From Floccularia luteovirens (Eukaryota; Basidiomycota; Agaricomycetes; Agaricales; Squamanitaceae), in assembly GCA_009739215.1 (NCBI GenBank), contig VSJF01000010.1, positions 1,054,001-1,118,000 on the forward strand: a stretch of DNA of 64,000 bases, in the 5' to 3' direction. The translations under genes and the position numbers were made by a program. Under the pieces are notes generated by a model that ran no database searches, was not told the origin of the DNA, and saw only the letters and a program-made list of their open reading frames with translations. Positions 26,331 to 36,804 of this stretch are shown piece by piece; position 1 is the stretch's first letter, and every line of letters begins with the position of its first letter.

Positions 26331-26421
26331 CTCTCTGTCTGGGAGTCGAACCCAGCTTTCGCGCGCGCAAGTTTCCCACAATTATGACAGGCGCGTGTAC
26401 TAACCGATATACTAACAGAGA
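26331..26421 (-). tRNA. tRNA-Asp (anticodon GTC) with a 19-nt intron
   Basis: On the minus strand the 91-nt gene folds as a tRNA. The acceptor arm TCTCTGT pairs with ACAGAGA, with discriminator G. The D arm is followed by the anticodon stem CGCGC with GCGCG and the loop CTGTCA, anticodon GTC. The T arm is CTGGG, TTCGACT, CCCAG. A 19-nt intron (26366-26384) lies right after position 37, the canonical site, and the variable loop is AAAG. With the intron removed the length is 72 nt. The 3' CCA is not encoded, as usual. Confidence 0.93.
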
Positions 26422-26590
26422 CTTGTTATGTTTCTCTCAACTAGCACTCATAAAGGCAATTGCAATACCATCATAGCGTTCACGGAGCTATTTTGAACGC
26501 CAAAGTGGAGTGGTTCGTGAATGATCCAATGGATATGGTATTTTTGATTATCTCCAGATCTCTTGAGAATCCCTCTGTGTAACAGCCATC

Positions 26591-28971
26591 ATGTCTCTCT
26601 CCAGACACAGTACGTTTTGTAACTTTTGTTTCTTGGTTTTGTGATTGACTTTATGGTGCCAACCTACCTTCAAGTCAATGCGGAAGAGGTAATCGAAAAG
26701 GCAAAGGAACACCCCCATAAGAAACATAATGCTCATCGTCTTGGTCGTGGCCATCATCAATCCTGGAATCGCGACGAGGATGCCGCTCTTGTGACAAAGT
26801 ATACGATGCCTAAAGCCGGTATACCGTCTAAGTCTGCATATCAGCTGCTTCATGACGAAACTGCTTTGGATGGAAACCCATTGTTGAACCTTGCATCGTA
26901 ACTACCCTTTCCCCCAATTATTACAAGTTGATGATGTGATTTCTGACAGTTTCGTTCATACATGGATGCCAGAGGAGGCTGATAAACTAATGATAGAGAA
27001 CGTCAACAAGAATCTTGTCGATCTTGATGAGTACCCTGCGGCTTCTATGATCCATAATCGATGCATCTCAATGCGTGAGTTGAACCCTCAGCATTCCTTG
27101 TCATTACCATATAGTGACCAGCGATCTTGTAGTTAGTGATCTATGGAAGGCTCCCAAAGGATCTAAAGTCATCGGAACTGCCACTGCAGGATCTTCCGAA
27201 GCAATCATGCTTGGCGGTCTTGCCATGAAGAAGAAGTGGCAAGAAGCTCGTAAAGCCGCCGATAAAGACTATTTCCATCCAAACATTATATTTGGTGCTA
27301 ATGCTCAAGTAGCACTTGAGAAATTTGCGAGGTGTGAACTTCTTTTTACCTTGTAAACTGAAGACATAAAATAACTTCAAGACAGATACTTCGATGTAGA
27401 AACCCGTCTTGTACCAGTCAAAGCTGAGAATGGATTCATTATGAATCCTCATGATGCGCTTCAATACATAGACGAAAATACCATCGGCATAATGGTCATC
27501 CTCGGAAGTACATACACCGGTCATTTTGAGGACGTACAGCTCATGAGTACCCTATGTATGTGATCTACTGTTTATTCCCCATTCTCTGCTTGGTAGTTAC
27601 TTCTTTGATTTGATAGTGGATGATCTCCAAACCCGTACTGGCCTCGACATTCCAATCCACGTAGATGCTGCTTCCGGAGGTTTCATTGCACCTTTTGCAT
27701 ATCCCAACCTCAAATGGGGCTTTGATATATCTCGGGTGGTATCAATTAATACCTCTGGCCATAAATTTGGACTAGTTTACCCAGGATTAGGTTGGGTTTT
27801 ATGGAAAGACGAGTCATTGTTACACAAAGATTTGATCTTTGAATTGCGCAAGTCAACCTCTCATCTAACGTAACCACTCTATTCTTATTGGATGTGTGAC
27901 TCCAGATTATCTTGGCAGCACGGAATACTCATTCACGCTGTATGTTGTACCAGTAAAAGTTCTATACAATAATCAGTACTCATTCGGTTTGGATAGTAAT
28001 TTCTCTAAACCAGCAGCACCCGTCATTGTCCAAATGTTCAACTTCCTCAATCTTGGATTTGAGGGATACAGGAGAATTGCTTTCAAAGACCTTCGCAATG
28101 CACGAATGCTTGCACGCGCTTTGGAGAACACGTACTTCACGGTCAGTGATTTTTTAAGGTGATAGCTGCTATCAGTCAAACCCTGGTTAACTTGTACGAA
28201 TGATACAGGTCTTGAGTAACATTCATATTCCTTCTTCAACTGGAAAGGCATTGGACTCGGATGATCCTGAACATTATGAGCCTGGGTTGCCTGTCGTTTC
28301 TTTCAGGTAAGTTCAAGTTGGCTGTTCCATTCTGTCAGCTTCTCCTGAAGTTGAGATAACCCAGACTATCGGATGCGTACAAAGCTCAATACCCGCATGT
28401 ACAGCAAGCTTGGATACAGGTATGTTTGGATTACGAAAGAGATTGGCTCATCTGAAATCGCTATCTATGATAAGTCACTATTGAGGCTTAAAGGTTGGAT
28501 TGTGCCAAACTACAATGTATGTATCAGAAGGCAAAACTATATTGTAGATCAGCTGATCGTTGGCTTTACAGGCTCCAAAGGGTGAAGAAAATGTCGAAAT
28601 TCTACGCGTGGTTGGTGCGTATACCACTCCTTCTTCCATAGTTTCGTTCCAATTTAAGAGATATCTGTTTGCAGTGAAGGAAACCTTGAGCGAGGATTTG
28701 CTTGAACGATTGATTTCCGACTTACTGGAAACTACGGAATCTCTGATGTGTATGTTTTATTATCCTGCCACTGGTTTAACTACTCATTGTTCCTCCACTA
28801 AATTGGCTGCACCATTTTTATACAGCTGCAGAGAATAACATGATGGCTGCTGCGACTTCGACCGGAGTTCATCAGCCAGACAAGGAACCTGGTCGCCCTG
28901 ACAAAAGCAATTTCGGTGACGCTCATATAGAAGGCGGGCTCGAGCAGAGCGGGTTCTCAAGACAATGCTAA
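26591..28971 (+). CDS. GAD: Glutamate decarboxylase
   Basis: PLP-dependent enzyme turning glutamate into GABA. Joined exons give MSLSRH..., the His/Lys-rich [20 protein letters not shown] and [20 protein letters not shown]. Next come [73 protein letters not shown] and [15 protein letters not shown]. The PLP lysine lies in [15 protein letters not shown], followed by [23 protein letters not shown] and the C-terminal half through [14 protein letters not shown]. After an intron the end is [18 protein letters not shown] and it stops at 28971. Length about 540 residues, complete, many short introns. GABA metabolism and acid stress are the usual roles. Convergent with the MFS gene. Confidence 0.93.
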
Positions 28972-29239
28972 TTCAAAGCAGCTCCTAACCCAAGCAAGCG
29001 ATATCATAATCAAGGACTTGTTGTATAGATATACAATTTATGTCAAAATTGTACTTCCTTTGATTCCTAACCCTTGTAATGAAAAGTTCTGCCTTTTATA
29101 TGGAAAATATGGACCTAGAGTATTGAGCAATAAAATTTTTTCTCTTCGTTTTGATAATTTTTGAATTAAAAAAGAGAGCTAAGAGATTATGCTTAAGCAG
29201 GAGTAAACTTTCGCTGTGATTCGAGAAAGTTTGGGAAAG

Positions 29240-31924
29240 TTAAATTTTGTAAGTGAGATATGATAACAATTTGCCTACCCGGAGAGTCTTCCCTTTCCAC
29301 TGCAAAAAGGGGACTATAAAAATAAAAAGACCAGCCACGATACTGGGAATGCATTAATTGGAGTTCATAGATTCGACATAAATCAGATGCTTACGCTGCT
29401 TCACAGCCTAGTACTTGCAAGGCGCCGTGTTTGGAAGCCCAAGATACTTGATAATATGCAACACTGAAGCCTACACAACCACCTCAATATCACACAGCAT
29501 CTCTATATATTAAAGGTTCCTTACCTCCGAGTACCCTAACTAAGTTTAACAGAGCGCTGATCTCACCCTTTAGCGATTGAATTAACAAAACCTCGCATAT
29601 ATTTGTAATGTAGACAGACAAACCTGTTGCCTGGGGAAGCAATCGTTACAATAAGCGTCTAAGGTTTCGCATCAATAAACAACGACAATAAGGGCGTCAT
29701 TTTACATGAATTACTCACATACGGCAACAGTCGTTACCAAATCAGCAACTTGGGCTATAGTCCAGCCGACGACTGTGGCAGCTATCGAGTGGTGCTGTAG
29801 TGCCGCACCAAGAACGACAAATCCGATGACGTAAAGAGGGACGCCAACGTAACAAGTCCTACGGATATTACTCGTTTCATAATTAGAAAGCGTAAGGAGC
29901 CGGTTACTACTTACCATAGACGCGCTTCTGCCTCGAAAACACCTTTGTTCCGTTTGATTGAAACGTTCATTATCCAATCATTTAGGTAGTGACCCATAAA
30001 TTCTCCAACGAATACAGCTATCTGAGGAGTTGGAGATGGAATTTCAGTAAGTTCCACCTAGCGAGCACTATTCCTTACCACCGGAGTAGCATATATTCCA
30101 GATACCGTGATTGGTTTCAGCCCAAAGCCTACTGGAGGTGGGCTTTGCAACAACACAGTATTGGTAACCTTAATTGATATTTGTTAGAAAACAATCAATA
30201 CCAACAGTATAGAACATGCTATACATTGATTCCGATCGCGAAACCAAATACCATAGACTGTAAAGGAAGTTTAACACTTATACCTTAGTGTAAGGAGATA
30301 TCGTTACCTCGAAAAGAAGGATCAGAAGTATATGTGGACGCCAAATGACGTTCAGAGGAGCTAATAGGATTTTATACCAAGTTGGCTCTGATCTAGCTTT
30401 TTTGATTCCCGTAACACCCATAAGAGTGAGGAAGCGGTATTTGAATCCTTTGTTATCGGGTTTAGGTGGTAATCTTTCTGTGCGATGATACAATCTGTTG
30501 ATTATCCCGAGGTTAGTTAGTACTATTTGAGGCGATGTTGCAGATACGCACGATTCTTTCATGAAAAATGCAATTAGGAGGAGCACAACTAGACCATAGA
30601 GGCATCCAATTCCGTAAGCCCATCTCCAAGTTGTCCTAGCCACCAAAAAGCCAAACAAGAACGGCGATAGATGGGGTGACAAGATAATTCCCATAGCCCA
30701 TATATTGATCTGTGTTTCTCTCCAGTTGAGTGTCCGCATAACATTCATAGCAGAGCGAACATGTTGTGCGTACCTTACGAGCTTGTAGATGGAACGGAAA
30801 CAAGTCTGTGATAGTATAAAGACCCTAGCGAACCATTAACAATGTGCGAAGTATCAAATTTGTTAGACGTAACCTACTGTGATCTGTGGGCATGTCCTGG
30901 AGGTCAAGTTATAATGAGTAGGCACTCCCAAGATCAAAAATATTGACTCACGAGAAGAATCCATTTAAGCAACGCATGGCTAACGATATAACATAGTAAT
31001 ACCAGGTTATATCATAGCTTCAGACATAGCCTTCAAACGCACCGGCAAAAACACTCAGTGTAGGTGCAAAGGTTGCACCAACCAAAAAAGCTAAACCCAG
31101 AAGCTTTGATACATATTAATTAAACGGCAGTTGATAGAACATAGTATAAATGTTACCTGACTCCAAAACAAAACAGGCAATCTGCCGTAACGGCGCATTA
31201 ACATGACAAAAAAGGGTCCACCCCAACCTATAATCATTAAAAAAAAGGTTTGTTTCAAGTTGATCACAGTCTGACAAAAGTCTTCACCTATGAGGAAAAT
31301 GCTCCAGCTAATGATCACGTCAACAGAAGCCAACAATTAAAGGCTTGACAACATACTTTGAGGACAAGTTATTAATATGTCCGGTTGTGGAATGAAATTG
31401 CTTCGCTAGGGGAAACACGGATGCAATACCTAGGGATTGGATCGGTTATAAGCGTGTGTTCCACAACGGCTAGATGGAGCCTACCAATTCCCGAATCGAA
31501 GTCCGGTACGATTGCAGCAAGGGTGATGATAAAGAGCTGAAAATTTTTGTTCATGTCACTCCACTGCGCAAGGATATTTTCGAATGAGCGAAAGATAAAG
31601 GGTTGAGTGGATAGGAATTACATTTTGAGGATCTTCAGGATCATCTGTAGGTTGCGGCCATAGTACTTTCGTTCCATCCTTGGTCAGTTTCAAGCGTGAA
31701 GCAATGGCCTCTCCAAATTCCACTTTCGCCTCCCTGGACGGGCCATTGCATGGTTAGCTTTTTAGCATTTCCATGCGCTGGGAAACACCATACTCAGGAT
31801 CCAAAACCAACCGACCAGCTTGTTGTTCATGAATCGAAAAGATGTCAATCTCAGCTACCTCCTTCTCCTCACTACGAATGGACTCCTTCCTTGTTGATAA
31901 ACTGGGCGATTCGTGGACAGACAT
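29240..31924 (-). CDS. MFS transporter, 12-segment type
   Basis: Plasma-membrane permease of the major facilitator superfamily. The start at 31924 (MSVHESPSLSTRKES; an in-frame ATG lies at 31972) leads to a hydrophilic N-tail, then FQLFIITLAAIVPDFDSGIG and SVFPLAKQFHSTTGHINNLS. Next come the motif A loop GWGGPFFVMLMRRYGRLPV and LLGLAFLVGATFAPTLSVFA. An intron joins to AMRCLNGFFS, then TDLFPFHLQARK and INIWAMGIILSPHLSPFLFG, LVARTTWRWAYGIG. The second half has a cytosolic loop, VGVPLYVIGFVVLGAAL, AYCNDCFPRQQ, GEISALLNLVRVLGGFSVAY, and the end IVAGLFIFIVPFLQWKGKTL to the stop at 29240. The many short exons keep frame throughout. Substrate not inferable; similar proteins are annotated only as general substrate transporters. 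Confidence 0.85.
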
Positions 31925-31972
31925 TCTGACGTTTTGATAGGGAGAGTAGTAGCTTCTCCTCACACACCCCAT

Positions 31973-33542
31973 ATATGCTCATTAATCTAACCACACGTGA
32001 GATACACGATCACGGTCATACCTCATCATGCTCTGATATTATAAATAGAGAATTGCAATAGGCTGTGAGAAATTCATGTGCCCTGGGGATATGCCGCGCC
32101 GCAACCTCCGCTTGGAGCAGTTTGGTTATATGCGTTGCAGGGATCACTCCTGCATCCCGTGCGGAAGCTTCGGCATCAGATGATGGCAAACTGTCCGCTG
32201 TCATACTTAGCAGTAGCATACCGCAAGCGAGAAGTCGAACTCAACTATTGTTCTCGAATTTGAAGTGAGGTCGATGGGCTCTGAAGATAATAGTTGCAAA
32301 TAAGGCAATTACTTCAGTTCAGGAGTTGAATATTTGATGATCCGTTCCGCTTTTGAAGGTATACAAAGCTTCAAGTTAAAGTTGATGTTTTAATCCCACG
32401 AAACTCCCTAGGAATAATTGGTCATGGGAGGCACGTCGCACCTGACGATGATTCATGCGAACAGATCCTCTGTGTGAGATTATGACAAGTATATGTCTTA
32501 ATAGTAAACACACTCAGTGTTTGCGTGGTCAAACGACTGTAATATTATTTACCTTAATGGTAAACACGCTAGTTACTTTACTATTAGTATAAATTGTAAG
32601 GAAAGTAAAGAACGTTCTCACCTCAGTGTTTGCGTGGTCAAACGACTGAGGTGTTCAGAAAATACCAAGATGTTTAAATATTTAAAGAGCAGATAGGCTA
32701 TACCTTTTCGAGGTAGCGTAAAAAGAGAAAACAAACGAATCTACTTTTAAGTGATCAAAGGAGGACATGAAAAAGGAATGGTATAATTATTGACGCAGGT
32801 GTTAATAAAAGGAATGGTATAATAAGATGAAGGTGCGTTATGTCCGATGAATTTGGGTGCGCGTTTGGACTTGTGCGCGCTTGTTATTTCAACACTCTGA
32901 AGGTCACTGGAATGACAGTATATCTATTACAGACATCTTCAGAAACGACTGTGCTGCGGCGCAAGGTCAGGAATGATTAGCAGTATAGCAAAAAAAGAGT
33001 GAACCCATTCATGCTCCAGTTACGTTACTGGGAATAGATGTGTTCCAACATCTTCCCCATATTGCATGGTTAAACCGCAGTTCATGAAGTCGAAGACTTT
33101 TTTGACAACTTCCAATTGTGTGAAGACATGTGAACGACTGGACTTAAAATAAACATTGTCGTAATTAGTCATGTTGTTCATTTTATCTCCATCTTCCTAT
33201 GATATCCAGCCCCTTCCCCGCACCCCACATGTTATTCTCTTTCACTTTACCAAATCTTCATCTATCTTCATACCTCGATCACTGCATATTCGGTGCCTGC
33301 CCCGTTAAGTCTAAAAATAGAGTTGGTTTAGGAAGTCCGACTCTCCATCTTGTGATGAAAACTGGTGATCGAACGCCTACCTATTATTGAGTGGCGTACT
33401 ACCAAGAAAAATAGACTCAGTCGACATGTTGGCGATGAACTTGTACCAAATATTATGTCTCTGACAGAAACGAACAATTGTTTGATTGAATAAAGTCATA
33501 ATTTATCATAAGTAATCATAATTACAGAAAGAGACTACATAG
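31973..33542. other. Intergenic with a small repeat cluster
   Basis: No supported gene. Overlapping short frames at 32016-32268 on both strands have no motif. AAAAGGAATGGTATAAT occurs twice (about 32770 and 32810), besides the repeat listed separately. Confidence 0.4.
32513..32648. repeat. 27-bp direct repeat pair, second copy within a hairpin
   Basis: The sequence CTCAGTGTTTGCGTGGTCAA continuing to CGACTG occurs exactly twice, at 32513-32539 and 32622-32648. The second copy sits in an imperfect palindrome (CCTCAGT ... ACTGAGG, with inner GTTTG ... CAAAC). Between them are related AT-rich pieces, ATAGTAAAC and its inverse near GTTACTTTACTAT. It looks like the ends of a small non-autonomous element; no gene inside. 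Confidence 0.7.
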
Positions 33543-34685
33543 CTAAAGATTGCTTGCCACCTCGTTCAAAAAACAAACAACACGGTTAACGCCGAAGGTC
33601 ACCGCGTCCCAGTCGCTGGGATAAATCTGTTTCATTATCCTAACGTTGAACTTGTCCGGATGCCAACGCAGTAATTCCAGCTTTATAATGTCTTTCTTAC
33701 TCTTCCCTATATAACCTGGTCTGTGGGGATGGAAAAAAAAGTCGTTCATCTTCTCCGAAGTGATCTCCTTGGCGTCCGTAATAACGTGTAGGATGGGCCA
33801 CGGAATGATATTACCAAAGTAGAGAGTGTCCTGGCCCTTTTTGAAATATTCCCAGCCGGCTTCATAATATGCAAATCGCTCCCCATGTTCTGGTTGGAGT
33901 AAGGAATCGTTACGAGGTGACTCTTTGGAAGAGGACAAGGGGGTAGGAGGGGCAGATGTGCGAGGGGCAGACGAGGAAGAGGAGTTCGAGTTCGAAGGGT
34001 ACGAAGAGGAGGAAGATGCAGAAGAAGTAGGTGAGGCTGACTCTGGAGGTGGAGTGTGGTGGTTTAGTGGAGAACGAGGGACTGGTCCTGTAGATTGCTG
34101 CTCTGCTGATTCCTTGGCCAGACGTTCGCGTTCCAACACTTCTTGTCTCACCTTGTACATTCGGTCAATTCGCTCTTGCGCGAGCTCCTCCCTACGTTGT
34201 TGGTCGACCCTCTCGTTTGCTTCTCTCCTAGCTCTCTCCTTGATCGCGCGCTCACGTTCGATCCTCAACTCCTCCAAACGCCTTAAACGACAAAGTTCTC
34301 GAACTTTCTTCACTTCTTCCTGCTGCCTCTCCTTATATAAGTGTTGGTCAAGCTGGCGTTGTCTGGCGCTACATTTGTCCGCGTTTAACTTCATCCTTTC
34401 TTTCACCCGAACCGCGCGGCGTTGATTCAGGTCGGGTACAAGTTCAGCAGCTCGGTCCGCTGTGTCACGAGCAGCAACCATGCCAACACGGAATACATGG
34501 TCAATGTTCATCTTTCTCAATTGTTCGAGGAACGCTGTGTGCTCATCGGAAAGATTCGGTATGGAGTTCGCTATCGACATAACATGATTAACGACGTTAT
34601 TGAAATTGGAAGTGAATTTAGGAGTGCGGGCGCGGGATGAAATTGGATGAAGAAGCCCTCCAGAACGCCGTAAACGCGAGGCCAC
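33543..34685 (-). CDS. Coiled-coil protein with C-terminal J-like HPD motif
   Basis: Single-exon gene of 380 residues. Residues 1-85 are basic then helical (NFNNVVNHVMSIANSIPNL). Residues about 88-195 are a long Arg/Glu-rich helix, probably a coiled coil. Residues 200-265 are Ser/Pro rich and disordered. The C-terminal 110 residues are ordered: ERFAYYEAGWEYFKKGQDTL, then IPWPILHV, and near 340-346 RWHPDKF preceded by IIKLELL. An HPD in this helix-loop setting is the hallmark of a J domain, here divergent and C-terminal as in NFKBIL1-type proteins. Such a motif would contact Hsp70, but the fold is inferred. I know no characterised fungal relative. It sits in an accessory region 1 kb from the MQTRS/NLR cluster. 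Confidence 0.8.
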   Translation of the reverse strand: MASRLRRSGGLLHPISSRARTPKFTSNFNNVVNHVMSIANSIPNLSDEHTAFLEQLRKMNIDHVFRVGMVAARDTADRAAELVPDLNQRRAVRVKERMKLNADKCSARQRQLDQHLYKERQQEEVKKVRELCRLRRLEELRIERERAIKERARREANERVDQQRREELAQERIDRMYKVRQEVLERERLAKESAEQQSTGPVPRSPLNHHTPPPESASPTSSASSSSSYPSNSNSSSSSAPRTSAPPTPLSSSKESPRNDSLLQPEHGERFAYYEAGWEYFKKGQDTLYFGNIIPWPILHVITDAKEITSEKMNDFFFHPHRPGYIGKSKKDIIKLELLRWHPDKFNVRIMKQIYPSDWDAVTFGVNRVVCFLNEVASNL

Positions 34686-35599
34686 CGAAATTTGCGACCG
34701 TTGACGGCGGGGTTGACGATTAGAAGCAGTAGGTACAGGTTGGGTACACTGCTGGATTACTAGGGCGGTATTTTTGTCTGGGATTAGGACCGCCGAAAGG
34801 AGACCGGAGGAAAATAGGTTGGGTGGTTCGAGGAAAATAGGCCATAGTGAATGAGCGTGTCTTGACTACGAGGTGATGACAGAAGGCAAAAGATAGTGAT
34901 TGGAAATTGATAGGGGTAGGATCGATAACCTGCGATACTACTTTGATGATTCGAGGAGGCGGTTCTTGAGGCCGAAAAATATACCAATCTGTGAGTTTTT
35001 GATGCACTTTTATACGTTTTAGCAAAGTCGATTTGTTTATTGTTCTTGAAAATACTATTCAACCAATGGACGACTTTCGTTGATCTGTGGCCTGGAGGAT
35101 ACCCACTGCTCATCAACATTACCATAAGTAGAAGCAACATTGACCTGATGTAAAATTTGATTTTGACCTGTGGCCCCTTTTTTCAGCTTTAAACGACCCA
35201 TTGTGTACTGGAATAGGTGTGGCACCCAAGCTTTGTTAGTGGCTCAGCTGTCTGTGATTTTTCCGTAATCTTCAGAGCTAGGATACGAAAACTATCAAAT
35301 CCCAAACTCAAGTCGCAGCACGACTGAAGCAGTGAGGATAAAGAGTTCAACATACATACATACGTTCTTGAGACATGATAACCTCTCCTGGATCGTCACC
35401 AAATTTTGATTGTTTCCTAATCCAGCTGTCAAATTCTCGAACAAAGGTTTCCCTGTATGAGCTAATTATAGGAACTTTAACGGTCAAAGCTTAGTTTCAT
35501 CAAAGCGAGTTAGCCAAACGACCTTTCTAGCTCTATAAAAGATGCATGCACGAATCTTCGAATGCATAAATCATCATATCGCCCAAAACGTCCTCAGTT
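34686..35599. other. Intergenic, upstream of the first MQTRS gene
   Basis: A 101-codon minus frame (34720-35025, ending FGGPNPRQKYRPSNPAVYPT and a stop) lies 34 bp before the coiled-coil gene. It may be leader sequence or a small gene, but has no recognised family. On the + strand a good TATA box (TATAAAAG, 35534-35541) lies about 60 bp before the ATG at 35600. Confidence 0.4.
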
Positions 35600-36422
35600 A
35601 TGCAGACTCGAAGCAAGACTAAACAGCAGCAAGCCCAGCAATGCGCACCCAAAAATTCTGGATCCCAAGGGATTCAACGCACGCAAACCATCGTACGCAT
35701 ATCTGTTTCCGACACGGGCAAAGGCACGCATATTCGCTGGGACAGGTCTGGAAATCAAAATTCTCAGCATCAGCAATCTCCCGAAACCAGTACACGTACT
35801 ATCGATGCCAGATTCATTACTCCTGATCCCCAAGCCCCTACCACACCTGCGGCACCCAAGAAACACCCCCACGAGCCACTCGTTTATGCACCCGGCACCA
35901 TTTCCAGCAATCAACCACAATCGCTAGCATTCCTTTTGGCGATACCAGAGAACGATAACGAATATGAAAATGACCAAGAAAACGAAGACTATATCAGGAA
36001 CCTGATTTACAACTTCGTCAAATCCAAGAAACTTGGCGGTCGAACGAATCTGGAGTCTGAATCGATTATTTGGGAAGAAATGACGAGTTTTTCCAGGGAT
36101 TCAAAGCTTGATATATTTGGTCCTTTCCTTGCTTCCCAAAATCAGTCGTCACTTCATAAAACTCCTTCACCCACTGGACCCAGCTCTTACCACTCAGCTT
36201 TGGAACCCCTGGGTTCACCTTGCTACGAGAGAGAAGTCTACTCCGTGGCCATCCACTCCGAGACCCTCCACATTTGTACGCGGCTCTTCAGGCAGTCCAA
36301 CCCCTAGAATGAAGCTTCGAATGAAGGGTTTGGGACCTTCTGGTACGATTCTCATTGGTGAGGATGGTGAGCCCCTTGTTCCTGAACTTTTCTCAGGTTA
36401 TTACAATATAAACTCCGGATGA
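35600..36422 (+). CDS. MQTRS-family small protein, paralogue 1 (frame break near the C-terminus)
   Basis: Unknown protein. The 235-codon frame starts MQTRSKTKQQQ, has VRISVSDTGKGTHIRWD near residue 32, a Pro/Gln-rich middle and an acidic stretch NDNEYENDQENEDY. It shares its start and the [VI]xIS.S.TG.G.H.RW motif with the protein at 41766-42476. The annotated frame stops at 36307. The overlapping next frame continues with MKLRMKGLGPSGTILIGEDG and VPELFSG to a stop at 36422. That segment resembles the GPCGTVVL...PVFPEAW end of the paralogue. So either an intron of length 3n+1 or a frameshift lies between about 36100 and 36300; I see no good splice pair. A clean TATA box 60 bp upstream suggests it is expressed. 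No function assigned. Confidence 0.65.
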
Positions 36423-36804
36423 CGAATACATATATGAAAACTTTGTCTTAGATTATATCAATATATCTTGTTGATAGTCCGTAAGTAAAAGGCAAGGAGT
36501 TGTCATGGCTGATCAATCGATCATGGGCTGTTGATGGTGACACTTGCGGTCACGGGCGCAATAGGTGATAAGAATCTAAAATTTGATGTCCTCCACATGT
36601 CGCTTTTGTAGGAGTTGACGCGGACGCGTAAAACAAAACAGTTCTGTTTCTTGCTAATGTGCGCGACTCTTACCAATGCTTCGTAGTGAAACCTTGATTA
36701 CATCCAGTAATGACAATTGTACAGTTTGGTATTATACAGATGAGAATGAATCACAAGCTATCATGAGATGCAACATATAAATCATACAACGATGCGTAAG
36801 TAAT
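36423..36804. other. Intergenic between MQTRS paralogue 1 and the NLR
   Basis: 380 bp between two convergent gene ends. Nothing recognisable seen. Confidence 0.4.

Noticed and set aside
33925..34425. 166-codon plus-strand frame (EEEDAEEVGEADSGGG)
   Set aside because: It is the complement of the Ser/Arg/Glu-rich coding sequence of the coiled-coil protein.
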